Shown: positions 16,719 to 26,410 of the stretch, piece after piece
How positions within the stretch are numbered: position 1 is the stretch's first letter
Layout: each line of letters begins with the position of its first letter
NCBI GenBank assembly: GCA_900766195.1
Contig: CAAFUN010000018.1
Coordinates: 1 to 42,737 of the forward strand
From: an uncultured Bacteroides sp.
GTDB taxonomy: Bacteria > Bacteroidota > Bacteroidia > Bacteroidales > Bacteroidaceae
Direction: 5' to 3'
DNA: 42,737 nucleotides
Translations under genes and position numbers: made by a program
The notes under the pieces: model-generated
The model's database searches: none
What the model saw: the letters and a program-made list of their open reading frames with translations, nothing else
What the model was told of the DNA's origin: nothing

Positions 16719-19106
16719 ATGAAAAAGATCAATGCTCTATTAGCGTTAGCTGCCCTTGCTAGCCCTCTGTTTTATATGGGTTGTTCCAGTGACGTATATG
16801 ATCCGGACAAGACAACGGTAGAACCCACCCCAAACCCCATTGGACAAGGTTTCTCTGCTCCAGATGGTTTTAAATGGTCTATGATCAACACTGTGAAACT
16901 CAATGTTGCTGTAAAAGACGAATTTAAAGGAGCATATAAATATCTAGTCGAAGTCTTCACTAGCAGTCCGTTGAATAATACTTCTATTACTCCTATTGCA
17001 GCAGGATTAACAAATAGTAGTTATTCTACTGATATTGCCATTTCTACAGATATTAAAAGACTTTATATCCGTCAAACCGATCCGAAAGGGCGGAAAGAGA
17101 TATATGAATACGCTGTTCCAGAAGGTGGAGGCACAATAACCGCCCAACTCTATTTCACAGAAGTATCAACGAAAGCATTGAGTACTCGTGCAACAGTAAA
17201 TCATGGTACTTCCGGATGGGATAAAATTACAGCATTAAATTATACTGAAGAAAGTTATACTTTGCCTACTGTTAACTCAGAAATCAATAGCAGCAATCAA
17301 TTAGAAAACGGCGCGAAGTATCTTATTAAATCCGGTGAAACATTCAATAGAGATATTGATTCAAAAGACGGAAGTTCCCGCGCTACAGTCTACGTGCAGG
17401 GAACATGGAATGTGCCTAATGGAGCTTCTCTCCAAGGCCTCGACATTATTATATTAAATGGTGGTATAATCAGCGGAAACTTCATGTTAGGTTCCGGTCC
17501 ATCCTCTACGTTAACGATACAGAAGGGTGGGAATTTATCTTCTGACTCTTTCAGTACAGACGGAGGCGTTATAATAAAGAATTTCGGAACAATAAACATT
17601 GGAACAGTAACTTCTTTCAATACAAATACATTAATTTATAATGCAATAGGATGCAATATTAACATTAATGAAATTCAAGAACAGAACAAGATTCAAATAC
17701 ATAATAAAGGTAATTTCATAATTAGCAAGGGGATCACTATGAATAATGATCCGCAAGAGTATTTGGTAAATTATTCTACAGGAGTAGTTAAAGCGCAGTA
17801 TATAAAAAATTCGGCAACAATTATTAATGATAATCTCATAGAAGTAGATGATTACAACTCTACTACAAATCAAGGGTACGTATATAACAATTGTACTTTT
17901 ATAGCTAAAAACAGCTTTAAATTCGGACATCTTATCCAGGATAAAGGATCATTAACTGCAGGTGCAGGTAGTTCTAGTGAATTACAGAAGGCTATACCTA
18001 ACGTATCTTCATACGACTCGGGCGCCACAACATTAAACAATGGCTCTTTCTTAAAAGCCACGAACTTTAGTTGTGGTTCAAGTCTAACTATTGATGGTGG
18101 TTCAAGTACTAAATCAATGTTACAAGTTGGCACTATTACATATAACTGGACTACATTTTTGTCAGGCAACCTTATTTTAGGAGTAACAACAGAGATAAAT
18201 GCAGGTACTCTAGATCAATGGGGTCATATGCAAAACGTACGATGTGATAAAAAAAGTTCCGTTCAAACAACAACTTATGATGGAGCTAAAGATAACATAG
18301 AAAATTGTACAGGCATTGTTTACGAAGGTGATCCTGGTGTAGCTCCTTACATTCCTACTGTTCCGACAATCAACGATGCATCGATCTATACTTATGCCTT
18401 CGAAGACAATTGGCCGGTATACGGTGACTTCGACATGAATGACTTGGTGGTTGCGTTGAAAAACAAGAGCGTTTCAAGCGATGGCAAAACGGTTACATTC
18501 AATTTGTCTCTCGAGGCAGTTGGCGCCACCAAGCAATTGGGATTGGGAATTCGTATTATGAACTTAAGCGCCACTCCTACCGTAACAGTAAAGAACAATC
18601 CTGTTACGCTTGAAAGTGACAAAACCTTCATTGTATTTACCGATGCTCATAAAGAATTTGGATACAATGATAGCCGGCCATTTATTAACACAGTGAAAGG
18701 AGCTTCTACGAATAAAACGGCAATAGATTATACTGTAAGCCTAGCATTTAGCTCTGCCATAAGTGCATCTGCATTCAATATCAATAACTTTGATACATTC
18801 ATTATATCAAAGGCTGCTGATAAGACCAAACGCACAGAAGTGCATTTAGCCGGATATCCTGCAACCGGTGAGGGAAATACCTCGCAATATGGTAAAGGAA
18901 ACGATAACTCCAATACCTCAGGAAACTATTATCTAAGTAAAGAAAATCTAGCATGGGCTATTGTAGTTCCGGCAGATTTCAAATGGCCTCTGGAATTTAA
19001 AAAAGCAACAGACGCCTACAGTAATCTCGAATCTTGGGTAACTTCCGGAGGAAAGGAAAACACCGATTGGTATAAACATAGTACTAGTGGCAGCGTTTAT
19101 GAATAA
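16719..19106 (+). CDS. LruC-domain lipoprotein 1
   Basis: This is a probable surface or periplasmic lipoprotein of 795 residues. The signal peptide ends in the lipobox FYMGC (lipidated C22), followed by SSD, which resembles the acidic surface-export signal of Bacteroides lipoproteins. Residues about 30-145 form an N-terminal beta domain. Residues about 190-540 are rich in Asn/Gly/Ile strands with an approximately regular pattern, suggesting a beta-helix-like stalk. From about residue 560, YAFEDNWPVYGDFDMNDLVV opens the LruC/DUF4842 domain, whose DxDxND looks like a calcium-binding loop. A paralogue of the same architecture follows. The molecular role is unknown; an adhesive or matrix function is inferred from the adjacent exopolysaccharide genes. 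Confidence 0.85.
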   Translation: MKKINALLALAALASPLFYMGCSSDVYDPDKTTVEPTPNPIGQGFSAPDGFKWSMINTVKLNVAVKDEFKGAYKYLVEVFTSSPLNNTSITPIAAGLTNSSYSTDIAISTDIKRLYIRQTDPKGRKEIYEYAVPEGGGTITAQLYFTEVSTKALSTRATVNHGTSGWDKITALNYTEESYTLPTVNSEINSSNQLENGAKYLIKSGETFNRDIDSKDGSSRATVYVQGTWNVPNGASLQGLDIIILNGGIISGNFMLGSGPSSTLTIQKGGNLSSDSFSTDGGVIIKNFGTINIGTVTSFNTNTLIYNAIGCNININEIQEQNKIQIHNKGNFIISKGITMNNDPQEYLVNYSTGVVKAQYIKNSATIINDNLIEVDDYNSTTNQGYVYNNCTFIAKNSFKFGHLIQDKGSLTAGAGSSSELQKAIPNVSSYDSGATTLNNGSFLKATNFSCGSSLTIDGGSSTKSMLQVGTITYNWTTFLSGNLILGVTTEINAGTLDQWGHMQNVRCDKKSSVQTTTYDGAKDNIENCTGIVYEGDPGVAPYIPTVPTINDASIYTYAFEDNWPVYGDFDMNDLVVALKNKSVSSDGKTVTFNLSLEAVGATKQLGLGIRIMNLSATPTVTVKNNPVTLESDKTFIVFTDAHKEFGYNDSRPFINTVKGASTNKTAIDYTVSLAFSSAISASAFNINNFDTFIISKAADKTKRTEVHLAGYPATGEGNTSQYGKGNDNSNTSGNYYLSKENLAWAIVVPADFKWPLEFKKATDAYSNLESWVTSGGKENTDWYKHSTSGSVYE

Positions 19107-19132
19107 AAATCTATAACTTCATAACCCCAAGG

Positions 19133-19168
19133 AGCCGATGGATTTAATAATTCACCGGCTTCTTTCGC
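19133..19168 (+). terminator. Terminator after LruC lipoprotein 1
   Basis: A 12-bp stem with one mismatch and one G-T pair (AGCCGATGGATT with AATTCACCGGCT) and a TAAT loop is followed by TTCTTTCG. It separates the two LruC genes into different transcripts. Confidence 0.65.
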
Positions 19169-19273
19169 TACAACAAATAAAGATACATTGATTAACAAAA
19201 AGTCATTACGTTAAAATATTATAATGAGGTCTTTATTTTAAATAGTATAAGTCATATAACGGACAAATGTCTG

Positions 19274-19281
19274 TATTTTTG
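19274..19281 (+). promoter_or_regulatory. Putative -7 box for LruC lipoprotein 2
   Basis: TATTTTTG fits TAnnTTTG 27 bp upstream of the ATG. With the terminator at 19133-19168 it supports separate transcription of the second LruC gene, and possibly of everything downstream to 32082. Confidence 0.55.
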
Positions 19282-19308
19282 TAAATTACAAGCAAAACGT
19301 ATAAGATC

Positions 19309-21714
19309 ATGAAAAGTTATCATATTAAATGCAGAACGGTGTCTATGGCACTTATTACAGCAATGATCTTTATAGCAAGTTGTGAAAAAAAAGACGTTTT
19401 TAATCCCAATAAGGTAAAAGCGACTTATGAAGATCGGTTTCCGGTAAAGGATATTGACCCAAATATGGATTGGAAAATGACTCACAAGGTTAATGTCCGT
19501 GTTGGGGTATATGAAGATGCCGGAGTGGACTATACTGTGCGTTTATATGACAAAGATCCTCTAAGTAACAGCTCTGCACTTTTGCTTGCACAAGGCACGG
19601 CCAACAATACCATGCCTTTTACCACTACCATCGACTGTCCCACTGCACAAACACACATGTATGTTTGTCGCCTTGATCCACAAAACCGCAGCGTTGTCAA
19701 GTTAGATTCCATCGAAAACAATACAGTTGATGTTAACTTTGGAATACCTCCGCAGGCAGCAGCCCTTCGTGCTTCTACACGTCAATCTGCTGTAACACGC
19801 TCATCGGACGAAGCAACTATACAGACACCCGACCGTAGTGAAAGTGACATAGCCGCATTGGCAAGTAGTGCCAGCGAGTTGCAGAGCAACACCATACTAT
19901 CTTCCGGAAAAGTCTATAAAATTTCATCCGGAAAGACATTTACTGACAATATCACTACATACGGCATTGACGGTCCTGTTGCAACGGTCATTATACAAGG
20001 CACTTGGGCGCCAACCAGTTGGTATCCTCAGATAAACAAAGGTGTTGACCTTATTGTCATGAGTACAGGCAAAATCGTACTACATTCATTATGTAATTTA
20101 AGCTTGGTAGGATCTACACGGATTATCGCATACAACGGTTCATCAATTTCCGGAAAACAGCTCGATCTGAGTAATTCTTCCAACGGGAAAACAAACTATT
20201 TTCTCGGAAATATCAATCTCAAAAACATTAATTCAGGAGGCAGTACAAATGGCACCTATTGTATGCTATACAACGGTGGTTCATTCACGGTAGACGACTT
20301 AAACTTATCCAATTTCGGAGATCAATTCATTAATATGGGAACCGCAGTCATCGGTGCAACGAAATATAATACCACGGTGAAGAACGGAAACAAACTAAAT
20401 GTCAGTTCTTTCAACGGTAAGCTCATCAATACAGGATACACCGAAATAGCCAACACTGTTTCAAACTGTAAAATCGATAATAGATGTTATCTGAAAGTTA
20501 CAGATACATTTGTCGGTGACCTCACATTAGGGAAAAATTGTGCAGCGGTTATCGACGAATATTCGTCCGGATGGGGAAAGAATATTATTATGGGCGATAA
20601 TTCCATGCTCACCATTAATACGGCATATTTCACCGGAACAAACTTTATAGGTAGCAATAAGCCCTCTCTCATTAGGGTTCAAACACTACTGGGCTTCCAG
20701 TTAAGCGCCGGAGCTACAGGCTATATCTATTTTGAGTTCAAAAACATCGGTTTGCTTGCCAGTATTACGAATATCCTCGGTCTGTTGCCCTATTACTCCA
20801 AATGGGGTGAATCACCCATCATTATTCCAGAAGGAGACTGTACAGGAAGCGGAAATACTCCCAACGATTCGGGTAGCGGCACAGGAACAAACCCTATCAA
20901 TTACACCTACGTTTTCGAAGATAACTTCCCGCTAGTGGGCGACTATGATTTTAATGATGTGGTGCTGGACGTTACCACCGGCTACCAACGTGATAAAAAC
21001 ACGAACGTCATCCGTAAAATACAGTTGAATGTAACCCTTACCGCAGCAGGAGCATCCAAAACTCTTGGTGCAGGACTGCGCATTGTAGGAATAGATAAGT
21101 CAGCCATTAAATCTATCACTGGCGGAGGAGATTACAAGAAATTTCAGGAAACGCTGACTAACCCACGTGACAACAAACTAAAATTTTTCCGCTACAATTC
21201 TTCCAGCAATATGGAAGATGGAGATAACAGTATCGTGATCCCGTTATTCAATAATGTTCATCAAGTATTTGGTGTTAACGATGGATCTTTGGTCAACACA
21301 CTAAGTAGCCTTCCCACTGCCATAAACGGACAAAAAGCATATACTTATGAAATTACGATAGAACTTGCCGACCAGAGCAAGACCGTTCCTATATTCTCTA
21401 AAGACAATTTGGATTTCTTTATTTGCTACAAGTACAAGAATATGGAAAAACGTATGGAAGTCCATTTATATGAATTTTGGAACTATGGAGCCACTGCTGC
21501 CGGAACAGTTCAAAAAGAAAATCTTGATTTAGCAGGAAACAATACCTGGGCTCTTTGTGTACCCAATTTCCGCTATCCTAAAGAGAACGTAAATATATCC
21601 ATCACATCCAACCCTTCGGAAGGAGCATATCCGAAGTTTATCAATTGGGCGCGCAACCGTTCAACCAATAAGGATTGGTATCTTTGGCCTAATGAAGACA
21701 AAGTATGCCGATAA
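19309..21714 (+). CDS. LruC-domain lipoprotein 2
   Basis: The 801-residue paralogue of the preceding lipoprotein has a signal peptide ending in FIASC (lipidated C25). It has the same order: N-terminal beta domain (DPNMDWKMTHKVNVRVGVY), an Asn/Ser/Gly-rich middle region with repeated strands, a short Gly/Ser/Thr linker (GSGNTPNDSGSGTGTNP), and the LruC domain opened by YVFEDNFPLVGDYDFNDVVLDV, again with a DxDxND loop. Only 71 bp separate it from the receiver gene and no hairpin is visible between them, so it may head the exopolysaccharide transcript. That placement suggests its product works with the exported glycan. Confidence 0.85.
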   Translation: MKSYHIKCRTVSMALITAMIFIASCEKKDVFNPNKVKATYEDRFPVKDIDPNMDWKMTHKVNVRVGVYEDAGVDYTVRLYDKDPLSNSSALLLAQGTANNTMPFTTTIDCPTAQTHMYVCRLDPQNRSVVKLDSIENNTVDVNFGIPPQAAALRASTRQSAVTRSSDEATIQTPDRSESDIAALASSASELQSNTILSSGKVYKISSGKTFTDNITTYGIDGPVATVIIQGTWAPTSWYPQINKGVDLIVMSTGKIVLHSLCNLSLVGSTRIIAYNGSSISGKQLDLSNSSNGKTNYFLGNINLKNINSGGSTNGTYCMLYNGGSFTVDDLNLSNFGDQFINMGTAVIGATKYNTTVKNGNKLNVSSFNGKLINTGYTEIANTVSNCKIDNRCYLKVTDTFVGDLTLGKNCAAVIDEYSSGWGKNIIMGDNSMLTINTAYFTGTNFIGSNKPSLIRVQTLLGFQLSAGATGYIYFEFKNIGLLASITNILGLLPYYSKWGESPIIIPEGDCTGSGNTPNDSGSGTGTNPINYTYVFEDNFPLVGDYDFNDVVLDVTTGYQRDKNTNVIRKIQLNVTLTAAGASKTLGAGLRIVGIDKSAIKSITGGGDYKKFQETLTNPRDNKLKFFRYNSSSNMEDGDNSIVIPLFNNVHQVFGVNDGSLVNTLSSLPTAINGQKAYTYEITIELADQSKTVPIFSKDNLDFFICYKYKNMEKRMEVHLYEFWNYGATAAGTVQKENLDLAGNNTWALCVPNFRYPKENVNISITSNPSEGAYPKFINWARNRSTNKDWYLWPNEDKVCR

Positions 21715-21785
21715 AAAGAGATGACTACGAATAAATGAAACGAAAATAAAGAAATTTATTAAAGACAATATACATCAGATCAATT

Positions 21786-22154
21786 ATGAAAAAGATTTTA
21801 TTAGTAGACGACAAAGCCTCTATAGCAAAAGTACTTTCCATGTACTTTGCCGGAGAATATGAATTGGTATATCAGGAAGATCCACTAAAAGCTATTGATT
21901 GGTTACAAACTGCTGAAGTTCAAGCCGACCTGATCATATCTGATATCCGCATGCCCCACATGACAGGTGAAGAGTTGCTGCATTATCTCAAAGGCAATGA
22001 GCTTTTTAAAGACATACCTGTTATCATACTCTCCAGCGAAGAGAGTACGTCAGAACGCATACGCCTTCTTCAAGAAGGAGCTGCCGACTACATATTAAAG
22101 CCTTTTAATCCGATGGAACTGAAAATCAGAATCGGGAAATATCTTAATTCCTAA
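21786..22154 (+). CDS. Single-domain response regulator (CheY-like receiver)
   Basis: The 122 residues form only a receiver domain. The acidic pair D8-D9 in LLVDDK, phosphoacceptor D53 in IISDIRMP, S83/S84 in IILSSEES and K105 in ILKPFNP are all present, so it should accept phosphate. There is no output domain and no kinase gene nearby. It lies 24 bp upstream of a sugar transferase whose N-terminus is itself receiver-like, suggesting a protein-protein control step on exopolysaccharide initiation rather than transcriptional control. The partner kinase is unknown. Confidence 0.93.
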   Translation: MKKILLVDDKASIAKVLSMYFAGEYELVYQEDPLKAIDWLQTAEVQADLIISDIRMPHMTGEELLHYLKGNELFKDIPVIILSSEESTSERIRLLQEGAADYILKPFNPMELKIRIGKYLNS

Positions 22155-22178
22155 AAAAAAGTTCAGATCGAAAAAAGG

Positions 22179-23348
22179 ATGTTTTACTTTATCTACATAG
22201 GCAATAACGACGAAACCATTTATCATTTCAGCCGCATCACGGGTGGAATGTTTATTGCCGTATCGGATATACACAAAGCAGGACGGGTTATAGGAGGCAT
22301 TAGTGAAAGATACAATATTATTATATTGTATGAGCAGACCACTTGTGAAGTTGATAAAAAAGACATTAGTGAGCTTCACAGACTATACCCCAGAGTATAT
22401 ATCATACTCGTCACTCCTCAATTACAGCCTGCCGAGCGGAAAGTATATCTCCAATCCGGAGTTAGCAATTCGTTCTCTCCCGAGGCTGATGAAGAAAAGA
22501 TACACGAGATGCTTAAGTTTATGAAAAAGCGCAAGGCATTTATGCTCAAGCAATTCAGTGAAAGGCAACAGCAAGAGATAGAGACCTTCAAACTTCCACT
22601 TTGGAAGCGCACTTTCGATATTATATTCTCCAGCATAGCCATTCTGCTCCTATCGCCTTTGCTCATAGCTACCGCCATAGCCATTCGTTTGGAAAGTAAA
22701 GGTAAAATCATTTATAAGTCACAGCGCGTTGGTTTCAATTATCGAATATTCAACTTCCTGAAGTTTCGTTCCATGTATGCTAATGCCGACAAGAAACTGA
22801 AAGAATATAATGCGCTCAATCAATACAAGCAGACGGATGATAATGGGGAAGAGCAACAGCACTTCATGTCAATAGAGGCATTGAAAGGCAACAAAGAAGA
22901 GGAAGAAAATCTGTTGTTTTCTGATGACTACGTAATTTCATCCGATGACTTCAATAAGCAAAAAGCCCAAGAGTATAAAAATGCTTTTGTCAAGATAGAG
23001 AATGATCCGCGAATCACTCGTGTCGGCCGAATTATCCGAAAATACAGCATTGATGAGTTGCCACAACTCTTCAATATCTTAAAAGGTGATATGAGTGTGG
23101 TTGGCAATCGCCCACTCCCACTCTATGAAGCTGAATTGCTCACGAGTGACGATTATATCGACCGTTTTCTGTCGCCAGCGGGACTTACCGGTCTTTGGCA
23201 AGTAAAAAAACGAGGCGAAGCGGGCAAGTTGTCTGCCGAAGAGCGCAAACAATTAGACATCGAGTATGCCAAAAACTTTTCATTTTGGATGGATATGAAG
23301 ATTATTTTTAAGACATTTACAGCATTCATTCAAAAAGAGAACGTATAA
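22179..23348 (+). CDS. Polyprenyl sugar-1-phosphate transferase with N-terminal pseudo-receiver domain
   Basis: Residues about 150-389 are a bacterial sugar transferase (PF02397 type) that places the first sugar-1-phosphate on undecaprenyl phosphate. It has the membrane re-entrant helix after LWKRTFDIIFSSIAILLLSP, KFRSMY, DPRITRVGRIIRKYSIDELPQL, GDMSVVGNRPLP and GLTGLWQV. A charged insertion of about 60 residues separates KFRSMY from DPRIT. Residues 1-115 follow a receiver-like strand-helix pattern, but ILYEQ replaces the phosphoacceptor strand (Glu for Asp) and NSFSPEAD replaces the lysine strand (no Lys), so phosphorylation is unlikely. It is tightly linked to the receiver gene. The specific sugar is unknown. 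Confidence 0.88.
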   Translation: MFYFIYIGNNDETIYHFSRITGGMFIAVSDIHKAGRVIGGISERYNIIILYEQTTCEVDKKDISELHRLYPRVYIILVTPQLQPAERKVYLQSGVSNSFSPEADEEKIHEMLKFMKKRKAFMLKQFSERQQQEIETFKLPLWKRTFDIIFSSIAILLLSPLLIATAIAIRLESKGKIIYKSQRVGFNYRIFNFLKFRSMYANADKKLKEYNALNQYKQTDDNGEEQQHFMSIEALKGNKEEEENLLFSDDYVISSDDFNKQKAQEYKNAFVKIENDPRITRVGRIIRKYSIDELPQLFNILKGDMSVVGNRPLPLYEAELLTSDDYIDRFLSPAGLTGLWQVKKRGEAGKLSAEERKQLDIEYAKNFSFWMDMKIIFKTFTAFIQKENV

Positions 23349-23382
23349 TACAACTTTTAGACCCATTATTGCAATAACAACT

Positions 23383-24219
23383 ATGATAAAGAAAAAATTA
23401 GTGCTTCTCATCTATATTTGTCTGCTGGCAGTTTTTTCTGCCTATCCTTTTAGTGCACATGCCCAGCAGGAAATGTCGCGGGAAGAACGTATAAAAGCTT
23501 TGGAGCTTCTTAAAAAAGAAGAAAATAAAGCCGGCAGTGCATTGGGCATATCCGTACAATCAAGCACTTCTGAAGAAGAAAATAAATTCGAGCTCCCTCC
23601 CCTCTCAGTGTTTCTAGATGCAGTAACGGAGAATGCTACGGTAAAAAAGGCCCGTTCGCAAGTAGAACAACAGAAGAACGAATATCGCATAGAGAAACGA
23701 AACTGGTTGAATTACTTCCGGCTGAATGGAAATTACTCTTACGGTAAATACAATATTTTAAGCAATGCAAGTGACGAGTATACCCCGATGTATCAAACAT
23801 CTATGAGTAACGCTCAGCAAAACTTCAATGTAGGTGCCAGTGTGAGTGTAGGTATTGGCGATTTGGTCAACCGTCCGCTGAAGCTCAAATCATACAAATA
23901 TAATATTGAGCAGTTGCAATATGTACAAGATGAAGTGATGGAGGAAAGAAAGCTGAAAATACTTGAAGCCTACAATGCCGTAACCGAGCAACTTGCCACA
24001 ATCAAAGCTAAAGCTGAGACAGCAGCCTTGTATAATGCTCAAATGAAGATATGCGAATACAATTTTATAAACGGAACTTTAAATATAACAGAATTAGCAT
24101 TTGAACGTTCTAAACGATCCGGAGCTGTTACCGCTTACGAACAAAGTCGTGTAGCATTACACAATGCCATCATTTTGCTGGAGATGCTTACTAATGTCAA
24201 AATTATCAAGGAGAAATAA
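23383..24219 (+). CDS. Half-length TolC-like outer-membrane protein
   Basis: At 278 residues it is about 60% of a usual TolC (430-490). A signal peptide ends near AHAQ. The mature part has a charged linker and one TolC-type unit: helix (SVFLDAVTENATVKKARSQ), strand pair (LNGNYSYGKYN, NVGASVSVGIGDLVNRP) and long helix to the end. The second repeat found in standard TolC is absent, and the frame ends cleanly 8 bp before the next gene, so truncation by mutation is not obvious. It stands where a Wza-type exporter would be expected. Outer-membrane export of the glycan is inferred. Confidence 0.8.
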   Translation: MIKKKLVLLIYICLLAVFSAYPFSAHAQQEMSREERIKALELLKKEENKAGSALGISVQSSTSEEENKFELPPLSVFLDAVTENATVKKARSQVEQQKNEYRIEKRNWLNYFRLNGNYSYGKYNILSNASDEYTPMYQTSMSNAQQNFNVGASVSVGIGDLVNRPLKLKSYKYNIEQLQYVQDEVMEERKLKILEAYNAVTEQLATIKAKAETAALYNAQMKICEYNFINGTLNITELAFERSKRSGAVTAYEQSRVALHNAIILLEMLTNVKIIKEK

Positions 24220-24227
24220 GAATCACA

Positions 24228-26393
24228 ATGGATACTATGCAGTTCATATCAAAGTTTTTCTACCGTATACGATACTGGTTGCTATGGGGAAGTCTGTTTG
24301 TAACCGGACTGGTTGTTTACTTCACCCAGTTCCTACCTTACAGCTACACTGTAAAAAGCAGTTTGTATGCCGGTGTAACTAATAGTACTTCACTAGACGG
24401 AAGTGCCATTAACTATGCAGCTGTAAATAGTACATTCGACAACCTCATAAATATAGCCAAGTCACAAGGAACACTTGAGAAAGTTTCTATCCGTATTCTA
24501 GCCAATGCACTGACATACGGCCAACCCTGGAAAGACACTCCCTATATTCTGGCTAAGCATTACCGGCAATTGGAACAAATAGTTCCCGAAGAAGTAAAAA
24601 GTTTAGTCGACCGTAAAAATGCAGAAAAGACAGCAGCCAATCTTACAGCATATCGCAAAGAGGTTCCAGGAAACTTTGTATATGCTATTTTTAATCGTCC
24701 AGGAAGCTTTTACAGCGCAAATACGCTAGATCAAATAGACATCAAACGAGCCGGTAATAGTGATATTTTAAATATCACCTATACTTCTCCTGATCCGGGT
24801 ATGGCTCAAAAAACAGTTAGTATTCTTATAGATGAATTAATCAAAGCTTATGAAGTTTTGCGCTTTAAAGCAACACAAGACGTTATTACTTATTTTAAAG
24901 AACAAGTGCGCTTGGCCAAAACAGAACTGGATAAGCAAGAAGATGATTTAATGGAGTATTCCGTGAGTGAAAGAGTCATTAATTACACGGAAGAGACAAA
25001 AGCTTTAGCAGGAACGCGATATGGTGTAGATGACCGGTTGGAACAAGTAGAAAGTAAGTATCAAAGTGCTTCTTCTCTTCGCAAAATGCTGGAAAGTAAA
25101 ATGGATATCCGGGCGAAGATCATAAAAAACAACACTAATCTTTTAAAGGAGTTAGAAAAGGTAAGTACGCTCAATCAAAACATTATGGAGCAAGAGATTT
25201 TTACCTCAAACAAGGCTTATAATGAAAATAAGAGTCTGAAAAACGACAAACTAGCTCTAAAAAAAGCAGAAGAAAACATCAATCAAATTTCAGACAAATT
25301 AAACGAATATAGCATTTCAAAAGAAGGGGTAGGAATTCAGAATATGGTGAATGAATGGTTGACAGCCTGCATCGATGAAGTCAAAGCTAAAGCTGAACTA
25401 AAAGTTCTTCAAGAGCGGCAGGTAGATATTTTCGACCAGTACAGCCACATGTCTCCCATCGGTACACAGGTCAATCGCAAGCAACGTGCCATCGGCATAG
25501 CCGAAGACAATTACCGGACTCAACTGAATGGACTTGCCAGTGCCAATCTCCGTTTAAAAAACATTGAAATGAGTACCAGTAATTTGCAGACTATTACTCC
25601 TCCAGACTTTCCATTAACCGACAATGGTCGCAAGCGTTTTCTTTATATACTTGTGGCATTGGCAGGGAGTTTGGTTTTTATCACTACGTTTTTTCTTCTT
25701 ATCGAAATACTCGACCGCACACTTCGCGATCCTATCCGCAGCAAACGGCTTACCGGACTTCCGGTTATTGCTGCATTCAACGGAATCAGCAACCTCAAGT
25801 TCCGTGGTTTCCTACGTATGTGCAATCGCATAGCTGCCGGCTATTGCTGTCGACAATTGAACAAGTTTTTACAGCCTGGTCGTCCCACCGTTATCAATCT
25901 GCTTAGTATGGAGCCACGAGAAGGCAAAAGCTTCCTAACCAAGTATTTTGCTGATTACTGGAAAACGGAAGGACTTCGCGTGCGTATCGTCAGATCCGAT
26001 GTAGATTTTGAACCTCATACGCCGGAATACATCAACGCCCGTCAGTTATCCGACTTCTGGTCACGCAACAATGCCGAGCAAGAAGCTGATATTATTTTAG
26101 TAGAATATCCGGCAGCCAATAGAAGTAGCCTTCCTTTGGAAGTTTTAAAGAAGGCGGATGTCAACTTACTTGTAGCCAACGCCTGTCGTTTATGGCGTGA
26201 TAGTGATGAAGCAACTTTGCAACCCATCAAAGAAGCTCTAAAAGACACTCCTTTCTTCCTCTACCTCAATAATGCCGACCGTGACGTAGTGGAATCGTTT
26301 ACAGGAGATTTACCGCCAAGGACTCCTATTCATTCATTATTCAGTCGCTTGTCTCAGTTAGGATTAACATCGCAAAAAGCAGCCGTCAAATAA
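24228..26393 (+). CDS. Wzz/GumC-type polysaccharide co-polymerase with degenerate BY-kinase domain
   Basis: The 721-residue inner-membrane protein has TM1 at about 12-38, a long periplasmic coiled-coil region and TM2 at about 471-492. A cytoplasmic P-loop-like domain occupies 530-720. It should control chain length and link polymerisation to export. The Walker A region SMEPREGKS (560-568) keeps GKS, A' is reduced to SDVDF without the usual arginine, and Walker B is LVEYP with Glu for Asp. The C-terminus has no tyrosine cluster. Kinase activity is therefore doubtful while nucleotide binding is possible. It is 8 bp after the half-TolC gene. Confidence 0.87.
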   Translation: MDTMQFISKFFYRIRYWLLWGSLFVTGLVVYFTQFLPYSYTVKSSLYAGVTNSTSLDGSAINYAAVNSTFDNLINIAKSQGTLEKVSIRILANALTYGQPWKDTPYILAKHYRQLEQIVPEEVKSLVDRKNAEKTAANLTAYRKEVPGNFVYAIFNRPGSFYSANTLDQIDIKRAGNSDILNITYTSPDPGMAQKTVSILIDELIKAYEVLRFKATQDVITYFKEQVRLAKTELDKQEDDLMEYSVSERVINYTEETKALAGTRYGVDDRLEQVESKYQSASSLRKMLESKMDIRAKIIKNNTNLLKELEKVSTLNQNIMEQEIFTSNKAYNENKSLKNDKLALKKAEENINQISDKLNEYSISKEGVGIQNMVNEWLTACIDEVKAKAELKVLQERQVDIFDQYSHMSPIGTQVNRKQRAIGIAEDNYRTQLNGLASANLRLKNIEMSTSNLQTITPPDFPLTDNGRKRFLYILVALAGSLVFITTFFLLIEILDRTLRDPIRSKRLTGLPVIAAFNGISNLKFRGFLRMCNRIAAGYCCRQLNKFLQPGRPTVINLLSMEPREGKSFLTKYFADYWKTEGLRVRIVRSDVDFEPHTPEYINARQLSDFWSRNNAEQEADIILVEYPAANRSSLPLEVLKKADVNLLVANACRLWRDSDEATLQPIKEALKDTPFFLYLNNADRDVVESFTGDLPPRTPIHSLFSRLSQLGLTSQKAAVK

Positions 26394-26410
26394 ACTTGCA
26401 TGGATAAACA

